DNA of 64,000 nucleotides, taken from contig NZ_WJII01000002.1 of the NCBI RefSeq assembly GCF_009649635.1, forward strand, positions 310,001 through 374,000, in the 5' to 3' direction. This document shows, piece after piece, positions 30,003 to 38,129 of this stretch. The translations under genes were made by a program, and so were the position numbers. The number at the start of each line of letters is the position of its first letter. Position 1 is the stretch's first letter. The notes beneath the pieces were generated by a model. The model saw nothing but the letters and a program-made list of their open reading frames with translations, made no database searches and was not told where the DNA came from. This DNA comes from Microbacterium sp. SYP-A9085. Lineage in GTDB: Bacteria > Actinomycetota > Actinomycetes > Actinomycetales > Microbacteriaceae.

Positions 30003-30029
30003 TTTCTCCTGGAGAAATTACGCGCGTAA
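30003..30029. promoter_or_regulatory. Two abutting palindromes downstream of accE
   Basis: TTTCTCC-T-GGAGAAA (30003-30017) directly abuts the perfect 12-bp palindrome TTACGCGCGTAA (30018-30029). AT-flanked palindromes stand out in this GC-rich sequence and look like a protein-binding site, although the nearest gene ends are both 3' ends. Confidence 0.35.
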
Positions 30030-30112
30030 ATGTCCCCCAAAATGCCTACAGATTTTCCGGGCGCGCTGACGGATACTTGAGGTGCTGGAACGCTTCTGCG
30101 TTCGGCTGGCCG

Positions 30113-30211
30113 GCTCGTCCAGGGTAGACGAGCTCAGGTTCGGCCACCGTGGATGGTTTTCGGGTAACCGTCCACCAGGCGAGGGGCGGGCGGCTTCGCC
30201 GCCCCTCGCCT
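30113..30211. terminator. Cluster of three hairpins between convergent accE and the two-component operon
   Basis: Hairpin 1: 30113-30133, 7-bp stem (GCTCGTC/GACGAGC). Hairpin 2: 30149-30175, 10-bp stem with one G-T pair (GTGGATGGTT/AACCGTCCAC). Hairpin 3: 30177-30211, perfect 13-bp GC stem (AGGCGAGGGGCGG/CCGCCCCTCGCCT). The 299-bp gap between two converging operons has no convincing gene, so these are best read as bidirectional terminators. The U-tract after hairpin 3 is poor (CTCTCTTC). Confidence 0.5.
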
Positions 30212-30271
30212 CTCTCTTCGCCTCCGCGCACGACGCCGCGGGATGTCACGGGCTGAGCCGGGATGCCGCGG

Positions 30272-31348
30272 TCAGTCCGCGGCGGGCGGGCGCGGGATCT
30301 CGCGCCACAGGTCCACGCTGTCCTCGTCGGTGAGCGCGCCGCCGGCCGCCGACCGGCCCACCACCGTCACCGCGACCTGCGGGTGGGTGGAGGCGCGGAT
30401 GAACAGGCGATCCGAGTCCGCCTCGCGCAGGGCCGCAGCCAGATTCGCGCGGATCTGGGCGAGCTGCGTCCCGGTCAGGCCGTCCAGGCCCCCCTCGTCC
30501 AGCACCGACACCGTCGCGCCGCGCCGGCGCGCGGCATCCAGCTCGGCGCGCACCCCGTCGTCCAGCAGCCGGGCGCCGCGCAGCTCGTCGCGCAGCTGTC
30601 CCTCGGCGATCCGGGCCTCGACGCGCTCCCGCTCGTCGAGATCCCCGGACTGCTCGATGGCGCGGGACAGGATCGGACCGGCCACCGCGAGGGCTCGCTG
30701 CACCTGCACGCGCCGCTCGCGCTGCCGCCCGAGCTGCGCCGCCCGCCACGCCGACGCGGTCCGCTGCAACTGCGCGAGCCGGGCGGCGTCACGCGCGGCG
30801 CGGTCCATCGACAGCAGCAGCAGCTGTGCGGCCACCACCCACATCACCGAGCCCACGAGCCCGAACGTGAGCGCCGCGAGCGGGCCGATCCAGATCATCG
30901 TGGACACGCCCAGCAGGATGAGGCCGATCCAGGCCACCAGTGGCCGGCGGCGGACCATGACCATCGTCATCAGCAGGCCGATCGCCCCCACGTACCAGGT
31001 GCCGTAGGACGTCGTGCGCGAGTCGTCGCCTACGCAGTACACGACCGCGGTCGGCATCGCCAGTGCCACCACGAGGGCGACCGCGCACACCCACAGCGGC
31101 AGGGGCGTGGGACCGCCCCGCCCCGTGGACATCATGGCGTCGTCGGTCTCCGCGGGTGCGGGGGCCGGGGTCCCGTCCACCACGAGCGCGAGCGCGGCGG
31201 CAGCGAGGTAGACGAACGCCACCAGCACCATCACGACGGGGTGGTCGACGGTGCCGCCGGCCCAGACCAGGCCGCGCACGGACAGGTACAGCGCGAACGC
31301 GGCCCCGAGCACCGTGAGCATGCCCTGGACGCTGCCCCTCACCTTCAT
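30272..31348 (-). CDS. Membrane protein with a histidine-kinase-like but degenerate C-terminus
   Basis: 358 residues from ATG 31348, which overlaps the kinase stop (ATGA). Six or so membrane segments (about 8-28, 34-54, 83-105, 114-135, 140-158, 162-185) are followed by a cytoplasmic region. Its text (VQVQRALAVAGPILSRAIEQ, then LAQIRANLAAALREADSDRLFIRAS, then QVAVTVVG) parallels the dimerisation and ATP-binding order of NarL-type kinases, but there is no phosphoacceptor His-Asp pair and no G-box glycines. It is probably a catalytically dead kinase homologue that modulates the system encoded upstream. This is inference from pattern and operon position. Confidence 0.6.
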   Translation of the reverse strand: MKVRGSVQGMLTVLGAAFALYLSVRGLVWAGGTVDHPVVMVLVAFVYLAAAALALVVDGTPAPAPAETDDAMMSTGRGGPTPLPLWVCAVALVVALAMPTAVVYCVGDDSRTTSYGTWYVGAIGLLMTMVMVRRRPLVAWIGLILLGVSTMIWIGPLAALTFGLVGSVMWVVAAQLLLLSMDRAARDAARLAQLQRTASAWRAAQLGRQRERRVQVQRALAVAGPILSRAIEQSGDLDERERVEARIAEGQLRDELRGARLLDDGVRAELDAARRRGATVSVLDEGGLDGLTGTQLAQIRANLAAALREADSDRLFIRASTHPQVAVTVVGRSAAGGALTDEDSVDLWREIPRPPAAD

Positions 31349-32598
31349 GCGCCCTCCGCCCACTCCAGCGTCACCTGCGTGCCGTCGGGGCTGGAGTCGA
31401 TGCTCGCGCGCCCGCCCACGGCGGCGACCCGCGCGATGATGGACCCGCGGATGCCGAGCCGGTCGTCGGGGATCGCGTGCAGGTCGAACCCCGGGCCTCC
31501 GTCGCGCACGCGGACGGCGACCTGCACGGGGTCCGCCTCGCACGCCACACTCACCCTCAGGCCGGCGGCGCCCGCGTGCTGGATGGCGTTCGCTATCGCC
31601 TGCGCGGCGGCCAGCGTCAGCGCCCGGGCCACCACGCCGGGCAGGCGCACGTCGGTCGTGTGCACGCGTTCGACGCGCAGCGGATGGCCGAGTTCCGCGG
31701 CGGACGTCTCGATCTCACGCGCTATCGTGTCGGCCGCCACCGGTGCCTCCGACCCCATGCTCGCGTCGCGCTCGGCGTTCGCGAGCCGGGTCAGCGCCTC
31801 GCGCGACATCCCGACCGCCAGGGTCCGCTCGCGGTCGCTGTGCGCGCGCTCCACCGCCAGCAGCGCCGCCAGCACGCTGTCGTGCATGAGCGCGCCGACA
31901 GCCACCCGCTCCTGCTCCGTCGCGTCGGCGGCCGCCGCAGACGCGTACGACGCGACGGCGGCCGCGCGGGCGGCATCCACGTTCGCCGCAACGGTGCGGA
32001 ACACCCACCCGAGCACGACGATGATGCCGCCCAGGATCAGGGCGAACGACACGTCCACCGGGACCGGGACCAGGTACGCAGGCGCGAACCCGGTCTGCGT
32101 CAGCCGGACGACCCCCCACAGCACGGGGATGACGATGGTGGTGATCACCTGCAGCCGCAGCGGGAAGCTGAGCACGGACGCCGCGGTGCCGATGTTCAGA
32201 AGGAAGAAGATCCAGGGCTCCGCCCCGCCGGCGATCGGCACTCCGCTGGTGGCCACCGGCCACAGCACGAGCGCGCCGGTGAAGAACACGACGAACACCC
32301 CCGCGAAAAGGCGCACGCCGCGGCCGATGAAACAGGCCACCAGCATCACGAGGTACGGGATGAAGACGATCATCTCCATCGCCGGATGCCAGCCCGGCGC
32401 CTCCACGCCCGGGTCCAGGGCGGCGAAGAACCCCTGCGCACCGAGCGCCACGCACCCCACGGCGATGACGATCCCGATGATCCGCTCGACACGGGCCCGC
32501 GTGAACGAGCCGAGACGAGCGACCCCCTCGGACGACTGCGGGAGTCGTCCCCAGGCGTCGGCGAGGGGGGCCCGCTCGGTGTCAGGGGGCGGTGTCAC
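31345..32598 (-). CDS. Two-component sensor histidine kinase (NarL/DegS-like)
   Basis: 417 residues from GTG 32598, overlapping the regulator stop (GTGA). About six membrane segments between residues 33 and 195 form the sensor part. The phosphoacceptor region reads ERVAVGALMHDSVLAALLAVERAH; the ATPase domain has an N-box-like AAAQAIANAIQHAGA and G-boxes VRDGGPGFDLHAIPDDRLGIRGSI. It should phosphorylate the response regulator encoded immediately upstream. Stimulus unknown; the absence of a large external domain suggests that it senses the membrane or an event within it. Confidence 0.88.
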   Translation of the reverse strand: MTPPPDTERAPLADAWGRLPQSSEGVARLGSFTRARVERIIGIVIAVGCVALGAQGFFAALDPGVEAPGWHPAMEMIVFIPYLVMLVACFIGRGVRLFAGVFVVFFTGALVLWPVATSGVPIAGGAEPWIFFLLNIGTAASVLSFPLRLQVITTIVIPVLWGVVRLTQTGFAPAYLVPVPVDVSFALILGGIIVVLGWVFRTVAANVDAARAAAVASYASAAAADATEQERVAVGALMHDSVLAALLAVERAHSDRERTLAVGMSREALTRLANAERDASMGSEAPVAADTIAREIETSAAELGHPLRVERVHTTDVRLPGVVARALTLAAAQAIANAIQHAGAAGLRVSVACEADPVQVAVRVRDGGPGFDLHAIPDDRLGIRGSIIARVAAVGGRASIDSSPDGTQVTLEWAEGA

Positions 32599-33257
32599 TG
32601 ATCGCCGGCATCCTCGATCGGGGTCAGGATGCCGTCCTCGACGGCACGGCGCAGCAGGTCGACCTTCGTCGGGGCGGGACGGCCCACGTCGACGTACTTG
32701 ACCCGGACGCGGTTGATGTTCTCCTTCGCGGTGGAGTACGCGATGCCCAGCCGGTCGGCGACCACCTTCAGTGGCAGGCCCGTCGCGTACAGGCGCAGCA
32801 CCTCGCGCTCGCGCGCCGACAGCTGCGCGTCCGCGAACGCCTGGTCGCCGTCCACGGCGCTGGCCCATTCCACGTTGTTCAGCGGCTCGCCGTGGGCGAC
32901 GGCCTGCACCGCGGCGATCACCTCGTCGATCGGCGACGCCTTGCTGACGATGCCGGCGGCGCCGGCGGCGAGGGCCTCGCGCACCGCCGCGGGGCGGTCG
33001 GCGACGCTGTGGATGATGACGCTGGAGCCGTCGGATGCGAGCCGCTGCACATTCTCGGTCACGGTCGTGCCGTCGCCGAGCGTCAGGTCGAGCACCACGA
33101 CGTCGGCGGGCAGGGCGGCGTTCACGGCGCGCCAGTCGATGTAGGCGGTGACCGAACTGCCGGAGAACACGACATCCATCCCGTCGGCGCGCGCGCAGGC
33201 GGCCTCGAGCCCGAGCCGGACGGACTCGTGATCGTCGATCAGCGCCACATGGGTCAT
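32595..33257 (-). CDS. NarL/LuxR family response regulator
   Basis: 220 residues from ATG 33257. Receiver domain with acidic pocket D8-D9, phosphoacceptor D57 (VVVLDLTL) and the conserved Lys in IVSKASP; C-terminal LuxR helix-turn-helix LSAREREVLRLYATGLPLKVVADRLGIAYSTAKENI. First gene of a three-gene operon with the kinase and the kinase-like protein. TAGCCT six bases before the ATG suggests a leaderless start; the intervening GAGGTC could alternatively serve as a ribosome-binding site. Confidence 0.92.
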   Translation of the reverse strand: MTHVALIDDHESVRLGLEAACARADGMDVVFSGSSVTAYIDWRAVNAALPADVVVLDLTLGDGTTVTENVQRLASDGSSVIIHSVADRPAAVREALAAGAAGIVSKASPIDEVIAAVQAVAHGEPLNNVEWASAVDGDQAFADAQLSAREREVLRLYATGLPLKVVADRLGIAYSTAKENINRVRVKYVDVGRPAPTKVDLLRRAVEDGILTPIEDAGDQ

Positions 33258-33263
33258 GACCTC

Positions 33264-33269
33264 AGGCTA
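33264..33269 (-). promoter_or_regulatory. Leaderless -10 element of the response regulator operon
   Basis: TAGCCT on the minus strand, then 6 nt, then ATG 33257. It lies immediately before the coding sequence and only 9 bp beyond the end of the methyltransferase gene lies upstream. Confidence 0.45.
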
Positions 33270-34610
33270 GCGTGACCCCGCGACGGGGGTGAGCGCCGCC
33301 ACGGCCTCGATGTGGTGCGAGTTCGGGAACAGGTCCACGGCCGTCACGGCGGACGCCTCGTATCCGGCCTCGCGGAACGTCTTCAGGTCGCGGGCCAGGG
33401 CGATCGGGTCGCAGGCGACGTAGACGACGGATGCCGGGGCCAGCGCGGCGATGTCGCGCACCACCGCGGCGCCGGCGCCGGAGCGCGGCGGGTCCAGGAT
33501 CACGGCGCCGTCGCGCAGCCGCTGCAGTTCGCGCGGCGACGCCGTGGCGCGCAGCTGCGCGAGCCAGCGGTCGACGCGGGATGTCTCGGCGCGCGCTCCG
33601 ACCCACTCGGCGAGATTCTCGCCCGCGTGCTCGGTGGCGCGGGCGTCCGACTCGACGCTCACCATCCGCGCCGCGCGGCCCGCGAGCCCGCCGAGCACGG
33701 TGGCGAAAAGGCCGACGCCGCCGTACAGGTCCAGGTGCAGCGCCTCCGGGTCGAGTGCGTCCGGGAGCGCCGCGGTGACGAGCCCCGTGAGCGTGGCCGC
33801 GGCGCGGTCGTGCACCTGCCAGAAGCCGCCGGCATCGACGCGGAAATCGCGGTCGCCGACCCGTTCCATGACGACCTCGCGCGCCGCCTCGTCGGCGTGC
33901 TTGACGCGGGCGGCCACCGCCTGGGCGGCGCGCCGCTCCGTCTCGTCGGGTCGGCGTCCGCCACGGCGCCGCACGGGCTGCCGGCGTCGCTCGGCGGGGC
34001 GCGGGACGATGCGCACGCGCCCGTCCGCGGGCCGGACCAGATCGATGCGGCCGGGAGCCGATGCGTGCACGGTGGCGGCGAGCCGCTCGATCGGAGCGAC
34101 CGCGAGCGGCAGGTCGTCGACGGGGATCACGGTGTGGCTGCGCGCGGCGTACGGGCCGATGCGGCCTTCCTCGTCCACGTGCAGGCTCACGCGGGTGCGC
34201 CAGCGCAGGCCGTCACGCTCGTCGTCGCCAGGCACCGGGACCATCTCCGGCGTCACGTCGAGCCCGCCCATCCGTGCCAGGGCGTCCTGCAGCACATCGA
34301 GCTTCAGCGTGCGCTGGTGGGTGAGGTCGATGTGCCCGAAGTCCGCGCCGCCGGGCCGGCGCTCGGGCGGCGTGTCGATGTCGGCGGCGCGCCACACATG
34401 CGCGCGGCGGTGTGGTGAGGCATCCCGAACCTCCAGCGCCTCGCCCCGCCAGAACGACTTCTCCCCGGTCTGGGTGAGCTGCACGCGCACGCGTTCGCCG
34501 GGGAGCGTGTCGGGCACGAAGACGACCCGCCCCTCGTGCCGCCCCACGAAGACGCCCCCATGGGCGACGGCGGTGATGTCGAGTTCGACCTGGTCGCCCG
34601 GTTGCATCAT
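33267..34610 (-). CDS. TrmA/RlmD-family RNA m5U methyltransferase
   Basis: 447 residues from ATG 34610. An N-terminal TRAM domain (VELDITAVAHGGVFVGRHEGRVVFVPDTLPGERV) is followed by an SAM-dependent methyltransferase: LDLYGGVGLFA, VILDPPRSGAG and the catalytic-cysteine motif VYVACDPIALARDL. It should make 5-methyluridine in rRNA or tRNA. Residues ~205-235 form a charged arginine-rich insert (RPAERRRQPVRRRGGRRPDE) not usual in E. coli homologues. The gene precedes the two-component operon by only 9 bp. Confidence 0.88.
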   Translation of the reverse strand: MMQPGDQVELDITAVAHGGVFVGRHEGRVVFVPDTLPGERVRVQLTQTGEKSFWRGEALEVRDASPHRRAHVWRAADIDTPPERRPGGADFGHIDLTHQRTLKLDVLQDALARMGGLDVTPEMVPVPGDDERDGLRWRTRVSLHVDEEGRIGPYAARSHTVIPVDDLPLAVAPIERLAATVHASAPGRIDLVRPADGRVRIVPRPAERRRQPVRRRGGRRPDETERRAAQAVAARVKHADEAAREVVMERVGDRDFRVDAGGFWQVHDRAAATLTGLVTAALPDALDPEALHLDLYGGVGLFATVLGGLAGRAARMVSVESDARATEHAGENLAEWVGARAETSRVDRWLAQLRATASPRELQRLRDGAVILDPPRSGAGAAVVRDIAALAPASVVYVACDPIALARDLKTFREAGYEASAVTAVDLFPNSHHIEAVAALTPVAGSR

Positions 34611-34647
34611 CCGATCGTTCCACACCTGCCTGACCGACCGCCGCCGC

Positions 34648-34653
34648 TACCGT
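34648..34653 (+). promoter_or_regulatory. Leaderless -10 element of maf
   Basis: TACCGT, then 6 nt (GGAGCC), then ATG 34660. GGAG is too close to the ATG to be a good ribosome-binding site, which favours the promoter reading. Confidence 0.4.
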
Positions 34654-34659
34654 GGAGCC

Positions 34660-35307
34660 ATGCGTGTGTGCCTGGCCTCCACCTCCCCCGCCCGTCTCAT
34701 GCTGCTGCGGCAGGCCGGCATCGATCCGCAGACGATGGCGCCCGACGTGGATGAGGAGGCGATAGTGTCGGCCGTCCAGTCCGCGGAGGGCCGGATGCTG
34801 GAGCCGGAGGAGTACGTGCTGCTGCTGGCGCGCCGCAAGGCGGCGGACGTGGCATCCCGCATCGCCGCCGACGACCCTGGGTTCGACGGCGTCGTGATCG
34901 GCGGCGATTCGATGTTCGTTCTGGACGGGCGGATCCTCGGCAAGCCGTACACGCCGGAGACTGCGACGCAGCGGTGGCGCGAGATGCGGGGCCGCACCGG
35001 CGTCCTGCACTCCGGGCACAGCGTGTTCCGGCTGACCCCGGGCGCTGCCCCCGTCGAGGCGCACGCCGTGGCCGAGGCATCCGTCACGTTCGCCGCCGAC
35101 GTCACCGACGACGAGATCGACGCGTACGTCGCCACCGGCGAGCCGCTCCTGGTCGCGGGCGCTTTCACTGTCGACAGCCTCGGCGGTGCGTTCATCGAGC
35201 GGGTCGACGGCGACCCCTCCACGGTGGTCGGGATGTCGCTGTCCACGCTGCGCCGGCTCGTGCGCAGCCTCGGGGTGGGGTGGCCGGATACGTGGACGTC
35301 CTCGTAG
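34660..35307 (+). CDS. maf: Maf-family nucleotide pyrophosphatase
   Basis: 215 residues from ATG 34660. N-terminal RVCLASTSPARLMLLRQAGI is the Maf signature (SxSPRR-type loop); VVIGGDSMFVLDGRILGKP and GAFTVDSLGGAFIERVDGDPSTVVGMSL complete the active site. Maf proteins hydrolyse non-canonical or modified nucleoside triphosphates. In actinobacteria maf is regularly found next to the acyl-CoA carboxylase alpha gene, as here (78 bp apart). Confidence 0.92.
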   Translation: MRVCLASTSPARLMLLRQAGIDPQTMAPDVDEEAIVSAVQSAEGRMLEPEEYVLLLARRKAADVASRIAADDPGFDGVVIGGDSMFVLDGRILGKPYTPETATQRWREMRGRTGVLHSGHSVFRLTPGAAPVEAHAVAEASVTFAADVTDDEIDAYVATGEPLLVAGAFTVDSLGGAFIERVDGDPSTVVGMSLSTLRRLVRSLGVGWPDTWTSS

Positions 35308-35372
35308 ATGCCTGCACATAAAAGCGCGGGTTTCTTGTGCGGTGCAGTCAAAAGCGGCCGAAATCGGCTGGG

Positions 35373-35378
35373 TAGGCT
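35373..35378 (+). promoter_or_regulatory. Leaderless -10 element of the carboxylase alpha gene
   Basis: TAGGCT, then 7 nt (GAACACC), then ATG 35386. The 7-nt gap has no Shine-Dalgarno. Confidence 0.45.
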
Positions 35379-35385
35379 GAACACC

Positions 35386-37152
35386 ATGCCTGAAATCGCC
35401 AAGGTGCTCATCGCGAACCGCGGCGAGATCGCCGTCCGTGTCATCCGTGCCGCCCGTGACAGCGGGAAGGCGTCGGTCGCCGTCTACGCCGACCAGGACC
35501 GGGACGCCCTGCACGCCAAGCTCGCCGACGAGGCGTACGCCCTGGAGGGCGCCACGAGCGCGGAGACGTATCTGTCGATCGACAAGATCCTCTCGATCGC
35601 CCGCCGCTCGGGCGCAGACGCGGTGCACCCCGGGTACGGGTTCCTCGCCGAGAACGCCGAGTTCGCGCGCGCCGTGATCGGCGCGGGCCTGGTCTGGATC
35701 GGCCCCTCCCCGGAGGCCATTGAGGCGCTCGGCGACAAGGTCACCGCCCGCCACGTGGCCGAGAAGGTCGGGGCGCCGCTGGCGCCCGGCACGCAGGGCA
35801 CCGTGTCCGGCGCCGACGAGGTCGTCGCTTTCGCGCAGGCGCACGGGCTGCCGGTGGCGATCAAGGCCGCGTACGGCGGCGGCGGGCGCGGGCTGAAGGT
35901 CGCCCGCGAGATGGACACCATCGCCGAGCTGTTCGAGTCGGCCACCCGCGAGGCCGTCGCGGCGTTCGGCCGCGGCGAGTGCTTCGTCGAGAAATACCTG
36001 GACAAGCCGCGCCACGTCGAGACGCAGTGCCTCGCGGACACCGCCGGCAACGTCGTCGTGGTGTCCACGCGCGACTGCTCGCTGCAGCGGCGCAACCAGA
36101 AGCTCGTCGAGGAGGCGCCGGCGCCGTTCCTCACCGACGCGCAGCGCGACGTCCTGTACACGTCGTCCAAGGCGATCCTGCGGGAGGTCGGCTACGTCGG
36201 CGCGGGCACATGCGAGTTCCTCATCGGGGCGGACGGCACGGTGTCGTTCCTCGAGGTGAACACCCGTCTGCAGGTCGAGCACCCGGTCTCCGAGGAGGTC
36301 ACCGGCCTGGACCTCGTGCGCGAGCAGTTCCGGATCGCCGAGGGCGGCATCCTCGACTACGACGATCCGGCTCCGCTCGGGCACTCGTTCGAGTTCCGCA
36401 TCAACGGCGAGGACCCGGGGCGCGGCTTCCTCCCGCAGCCCGGCCCGATCAAGGTGTTCAAGACGTTCGGGGGGCCCGGGATCCGCCTGGATTCGGGCGT
36501 CACGGCCGGGGATGTCGTCGGCGGGACGTTCGACTCGCTGCTGGCGAAGATCATCGTGTCCGGCCGCGACCGCGCCGAGGCCCTGGAGCGGGCACGGCGC
36601 GCGCTGGACGAGTTCGAGGTGGGCGGGCTGCCCACGGTGCTGCCGTTCCACCGCAAGGTCGTGCGCGACCCGGCGTTCACCGCCCCGGACGGCGTGTTCG
36701 GCGTGTACACGCGGTGGATCGAGACCGAGTTCGTGAACGACATCCCGCCGTGGGACGGCGAGGTCGCCGACCCCGAGCACGTCGAGACGCGGCACACCGT
36801 CGTGGTCGAGGTCGCCGGCAAGCGCCTGGCGGTCAGCCTGCCCGACCGCATCGCGGCCGCTCCGGTGGCCGCCGGCCGCCCCGCCGTGGCGCCGCCAACG
36901 CGCCGCGCGCACTCGTCCGCCGCCGCGATGGGCGCCTCCGGCGATGCCGTGAAATCGCCGATGCAGGCGACGGTCGTCAAGGTCGCCGTCGAGGAGGGGC
37001 AGCCGGTCGTCAAGGGCGACCTGGTCGTCGTGCTCGAGGCGATGAAGATGGAGCAGCCGATCCAGGCGCACAAGGACGGCGTGATCGGCGGCATCGACGC
37101 GACCCCCGGCTCGACCGTGTCGGCGGGGCATCAGCTGCTGACGATCTCGTAG
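35386..37152 (+). CDS. accA: Acetyl/propionyl-CoA carboxylase alpha subunit (biotin carboxylase + biotin carrier)
   Basis: 588 residues from ATG 35386. Residues 1-450 are biotin carboxylase: [27 protein letters not shown]-type loop ([12 protein letters not shown]), [11 protein letters not shown] and [19 protein letters not shown] ~65-residue linker rich in Ala/Pro/Arg leads to a biotin-carrier domain (515-588) with the biotinylation motif EAMKM; Lys554 is the expected site. It carboxylates biotin for the beta/epsilon subunits encoded at 28150-29972 and is the substrate of the BirA encoded at 26038. Length matches the actinobacterial AccA2/A3 type. Confidence 0.95.
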   Translation: MPEIAKVLIANRGEIAVRVIRAARDSGKASVAVYADQDRDALHAKLADEAYALEGATSAETYLSIDKILSIARRSGADAVHPGYGFLAENAEFARAVIGAGLVWIGPSPEAIEALGDKVTARHVAEKVGAPLAPGTQGTVSGADEVVAFAQAHGLPVAIKAAYGGGGRGLKVAREMDTIAELFESATREAVAAFGRGECFVEKYLDKPRHVETQCLADTAGNVVVVSTRDCSLQRRNQKLVEEAPAPFLTDAQRDVLYTSSKAILREVGYVGAGTCEFLIGADGTVSFLEVNTRLQVEHPVSEEVTGLDLVREQFRIAEGGILDYDDPAPLGHSFEFRINGEDPGRGFLPQPGPIKVFKTFGGPGIRLDSGVTAGDVVGGTFDSLLAKIIVSGRDRAEALERARRALDEFEVGGLPTVLPFHRKVVRDPAFTAPDGVFGVYTRWIETEFVNDIPPWDGEVADPEHVETRHTVVVEVAGKRLAVSLPDRIAAAPVAAGRPAVAPPTRRAHSSAAAMGASGDAVKSPMQATVVKVAVEEGQPVVKGDLVVVLEAMKMEQPIQAHKDGVIGGIDATPGSTVSAGHQLLTIS

Positions 37153-37250
37153 CGCGGCATCCCGCTCGGTCGCAGCGCGGCGCGGCATCCCGTTCGGTCG
37201 TCACGAAATGCGACCTGGGAGGCCACGAACCCGCACTTTGCGACGACTGA
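37152..37250. repeat. Direct repeat and long imperfect inverted repeat between the alpha subunit and lipoprotein genes
   Basis: A 21-mer at 37152-37172 recurs at 37180-37200 with one change (period 28). Then an imperfect inverted repeat follows: 37198-37214 against 37233-37249 match at 14 of 17 positions, with mismatches that become G-U pairs in one transcript direction. No gene fits in this 139-bp gap. It may act as a terminator for the carboxylase gene. Confidence 0.5.
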
Positions 37251-37279
37251 AACGCCGGCGCGGAGGCGACGCTCGTGGC

Positions 37280-37285
37280 TAGGGT
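37280..37285 (+). promoter_or_regulatory. Leaderless -10 element of the lipoprotein gene
   Basis: TAGGGT, then 6 nt (CGACAC), then ATG 37292; no ribosome-binding site is visible. Confidence 0.45.
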
Positions 37286-37291
37286 CGACAC

Positions 37292-38125
37292 ATGGGGATC
37301 CTTGCGCGCCGTGGGCTCACCGCGGCCGTGTTGCTCGCCGTCTGCCTGTCCGCGGCGGCGTGCGCCCCCACGCGGGGCTTCGACGCCGACGTCGCGTACG
37401 CATGGGCCGACACGCAGTTCCATGCCGAATTCGCGCGAGGATCGCTGGGGCTCGCCGTGGTCGGCACCGACGGGACCTCGAGCTCTGCCGAGACCGGCCT
37501 CTCTTTCGCGGCCTCGACGGTCACGGATCTGCGAGTGCGCTGCTACGGCGGAGCGATGATCCAGATCGACGCGCGGATCACCGGCGGGACGGACCATGCG
37601 GCGTTGCGCGGGCTCGTCCCGTGCGATCGGACGGATCACCTGATCCCGCTGGCACCGGCATCCCGCTTCCCGGCGACCTCGGTCACGCTGTATGCGATAT
37701 CGCGGGCAGAGACCGCGGCACTTGTCATCGTCGAAGGCGCGGCAGCCCCGGGCGACGTCTGGGACGGGTACTTCGACAATGAGCTCGGGCGGATCCCGGC
37801 GTCTGCCGCGTACTCCGGATCGTTCGCCGCCTCCGGGGTCTTCCAGAGCTCGGATGCCTCGGTTCCCGCAGGCCATCACCGCGTCACGGTCACGTGCGCG
37901 GGCGAGGCCACCGTCACGGTCACGCTCGCCGGCCTGGACGAAAGTCGCAACGGCGGAAGCGTCGACGCGTCACCCGCGCTGACGACGGACATCGTGTGCC
38001 CGGTCACGGCGCTGCTGGAGCTGACCACAGACCGGTCCGGAATCTCGATGCGCCTGGACAGCCACGGCACGCCCGGCGCATTCCTGGTCCGCGTCGATCC
38101 GGGCTATCACCCGCTCGGGCCGTGA
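37292..38125 (+). CDS. Predicted lipoprotein of unknown function
   Basis: 277 residues. A type II signal peptide (hydrophobic residues 9-20) ends in a lipobox LSAAAC, so Cys24 would be lipidated. The mature part is beta-rich with four or more cysteines (VRCYGG, VPCDRT, VTCAGE, IVCPVT), possibly two disulphides. No domain recognised. It is the only gene between the carboxylase alpha gene and the convergent lpdA, which ends 4 bp away. Confidence 0.75.
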   Translation: MGILARRGLTAAVLLAVCLSAAACAPTRGFDADVAYAWADTQFHAEFARGSLGLAVVGTDGTSSSAETGLSFAASTVTDLRVRCYGGAMIQIDARITGGTDHAALRGLVPCDRTDHLIPLAPASRFPATSVTLYAISRAETAALVIVEGAAAPGDVWDGYFDNELGRIPASAAYSGSFAASGVFQSSDASVPAGHHRVTVTCAGEATVTVTLAGLDESRNGGSVDASPALTTDIVCPVTALLELTTDRSGISMRLDSHGTPGAFLVRVDPGYHPLGP

Positions 38126-38129
38126 GCGA

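Noticed and set aside
30082..30333. Possible small protein gene after accE
   Set aside because: The frame runs through the hairpin cluster and into the antisense of the pseudokinase gene; no ribosome-binding site and no recognisable sequence.
34213..37188. 991-codon minus-strand open frame
   Set aside because: Antisense to maf and the carboxylase alpha subunit, which have unmistakable motifs. Long spurious frames are expected in GC-rich DNA.
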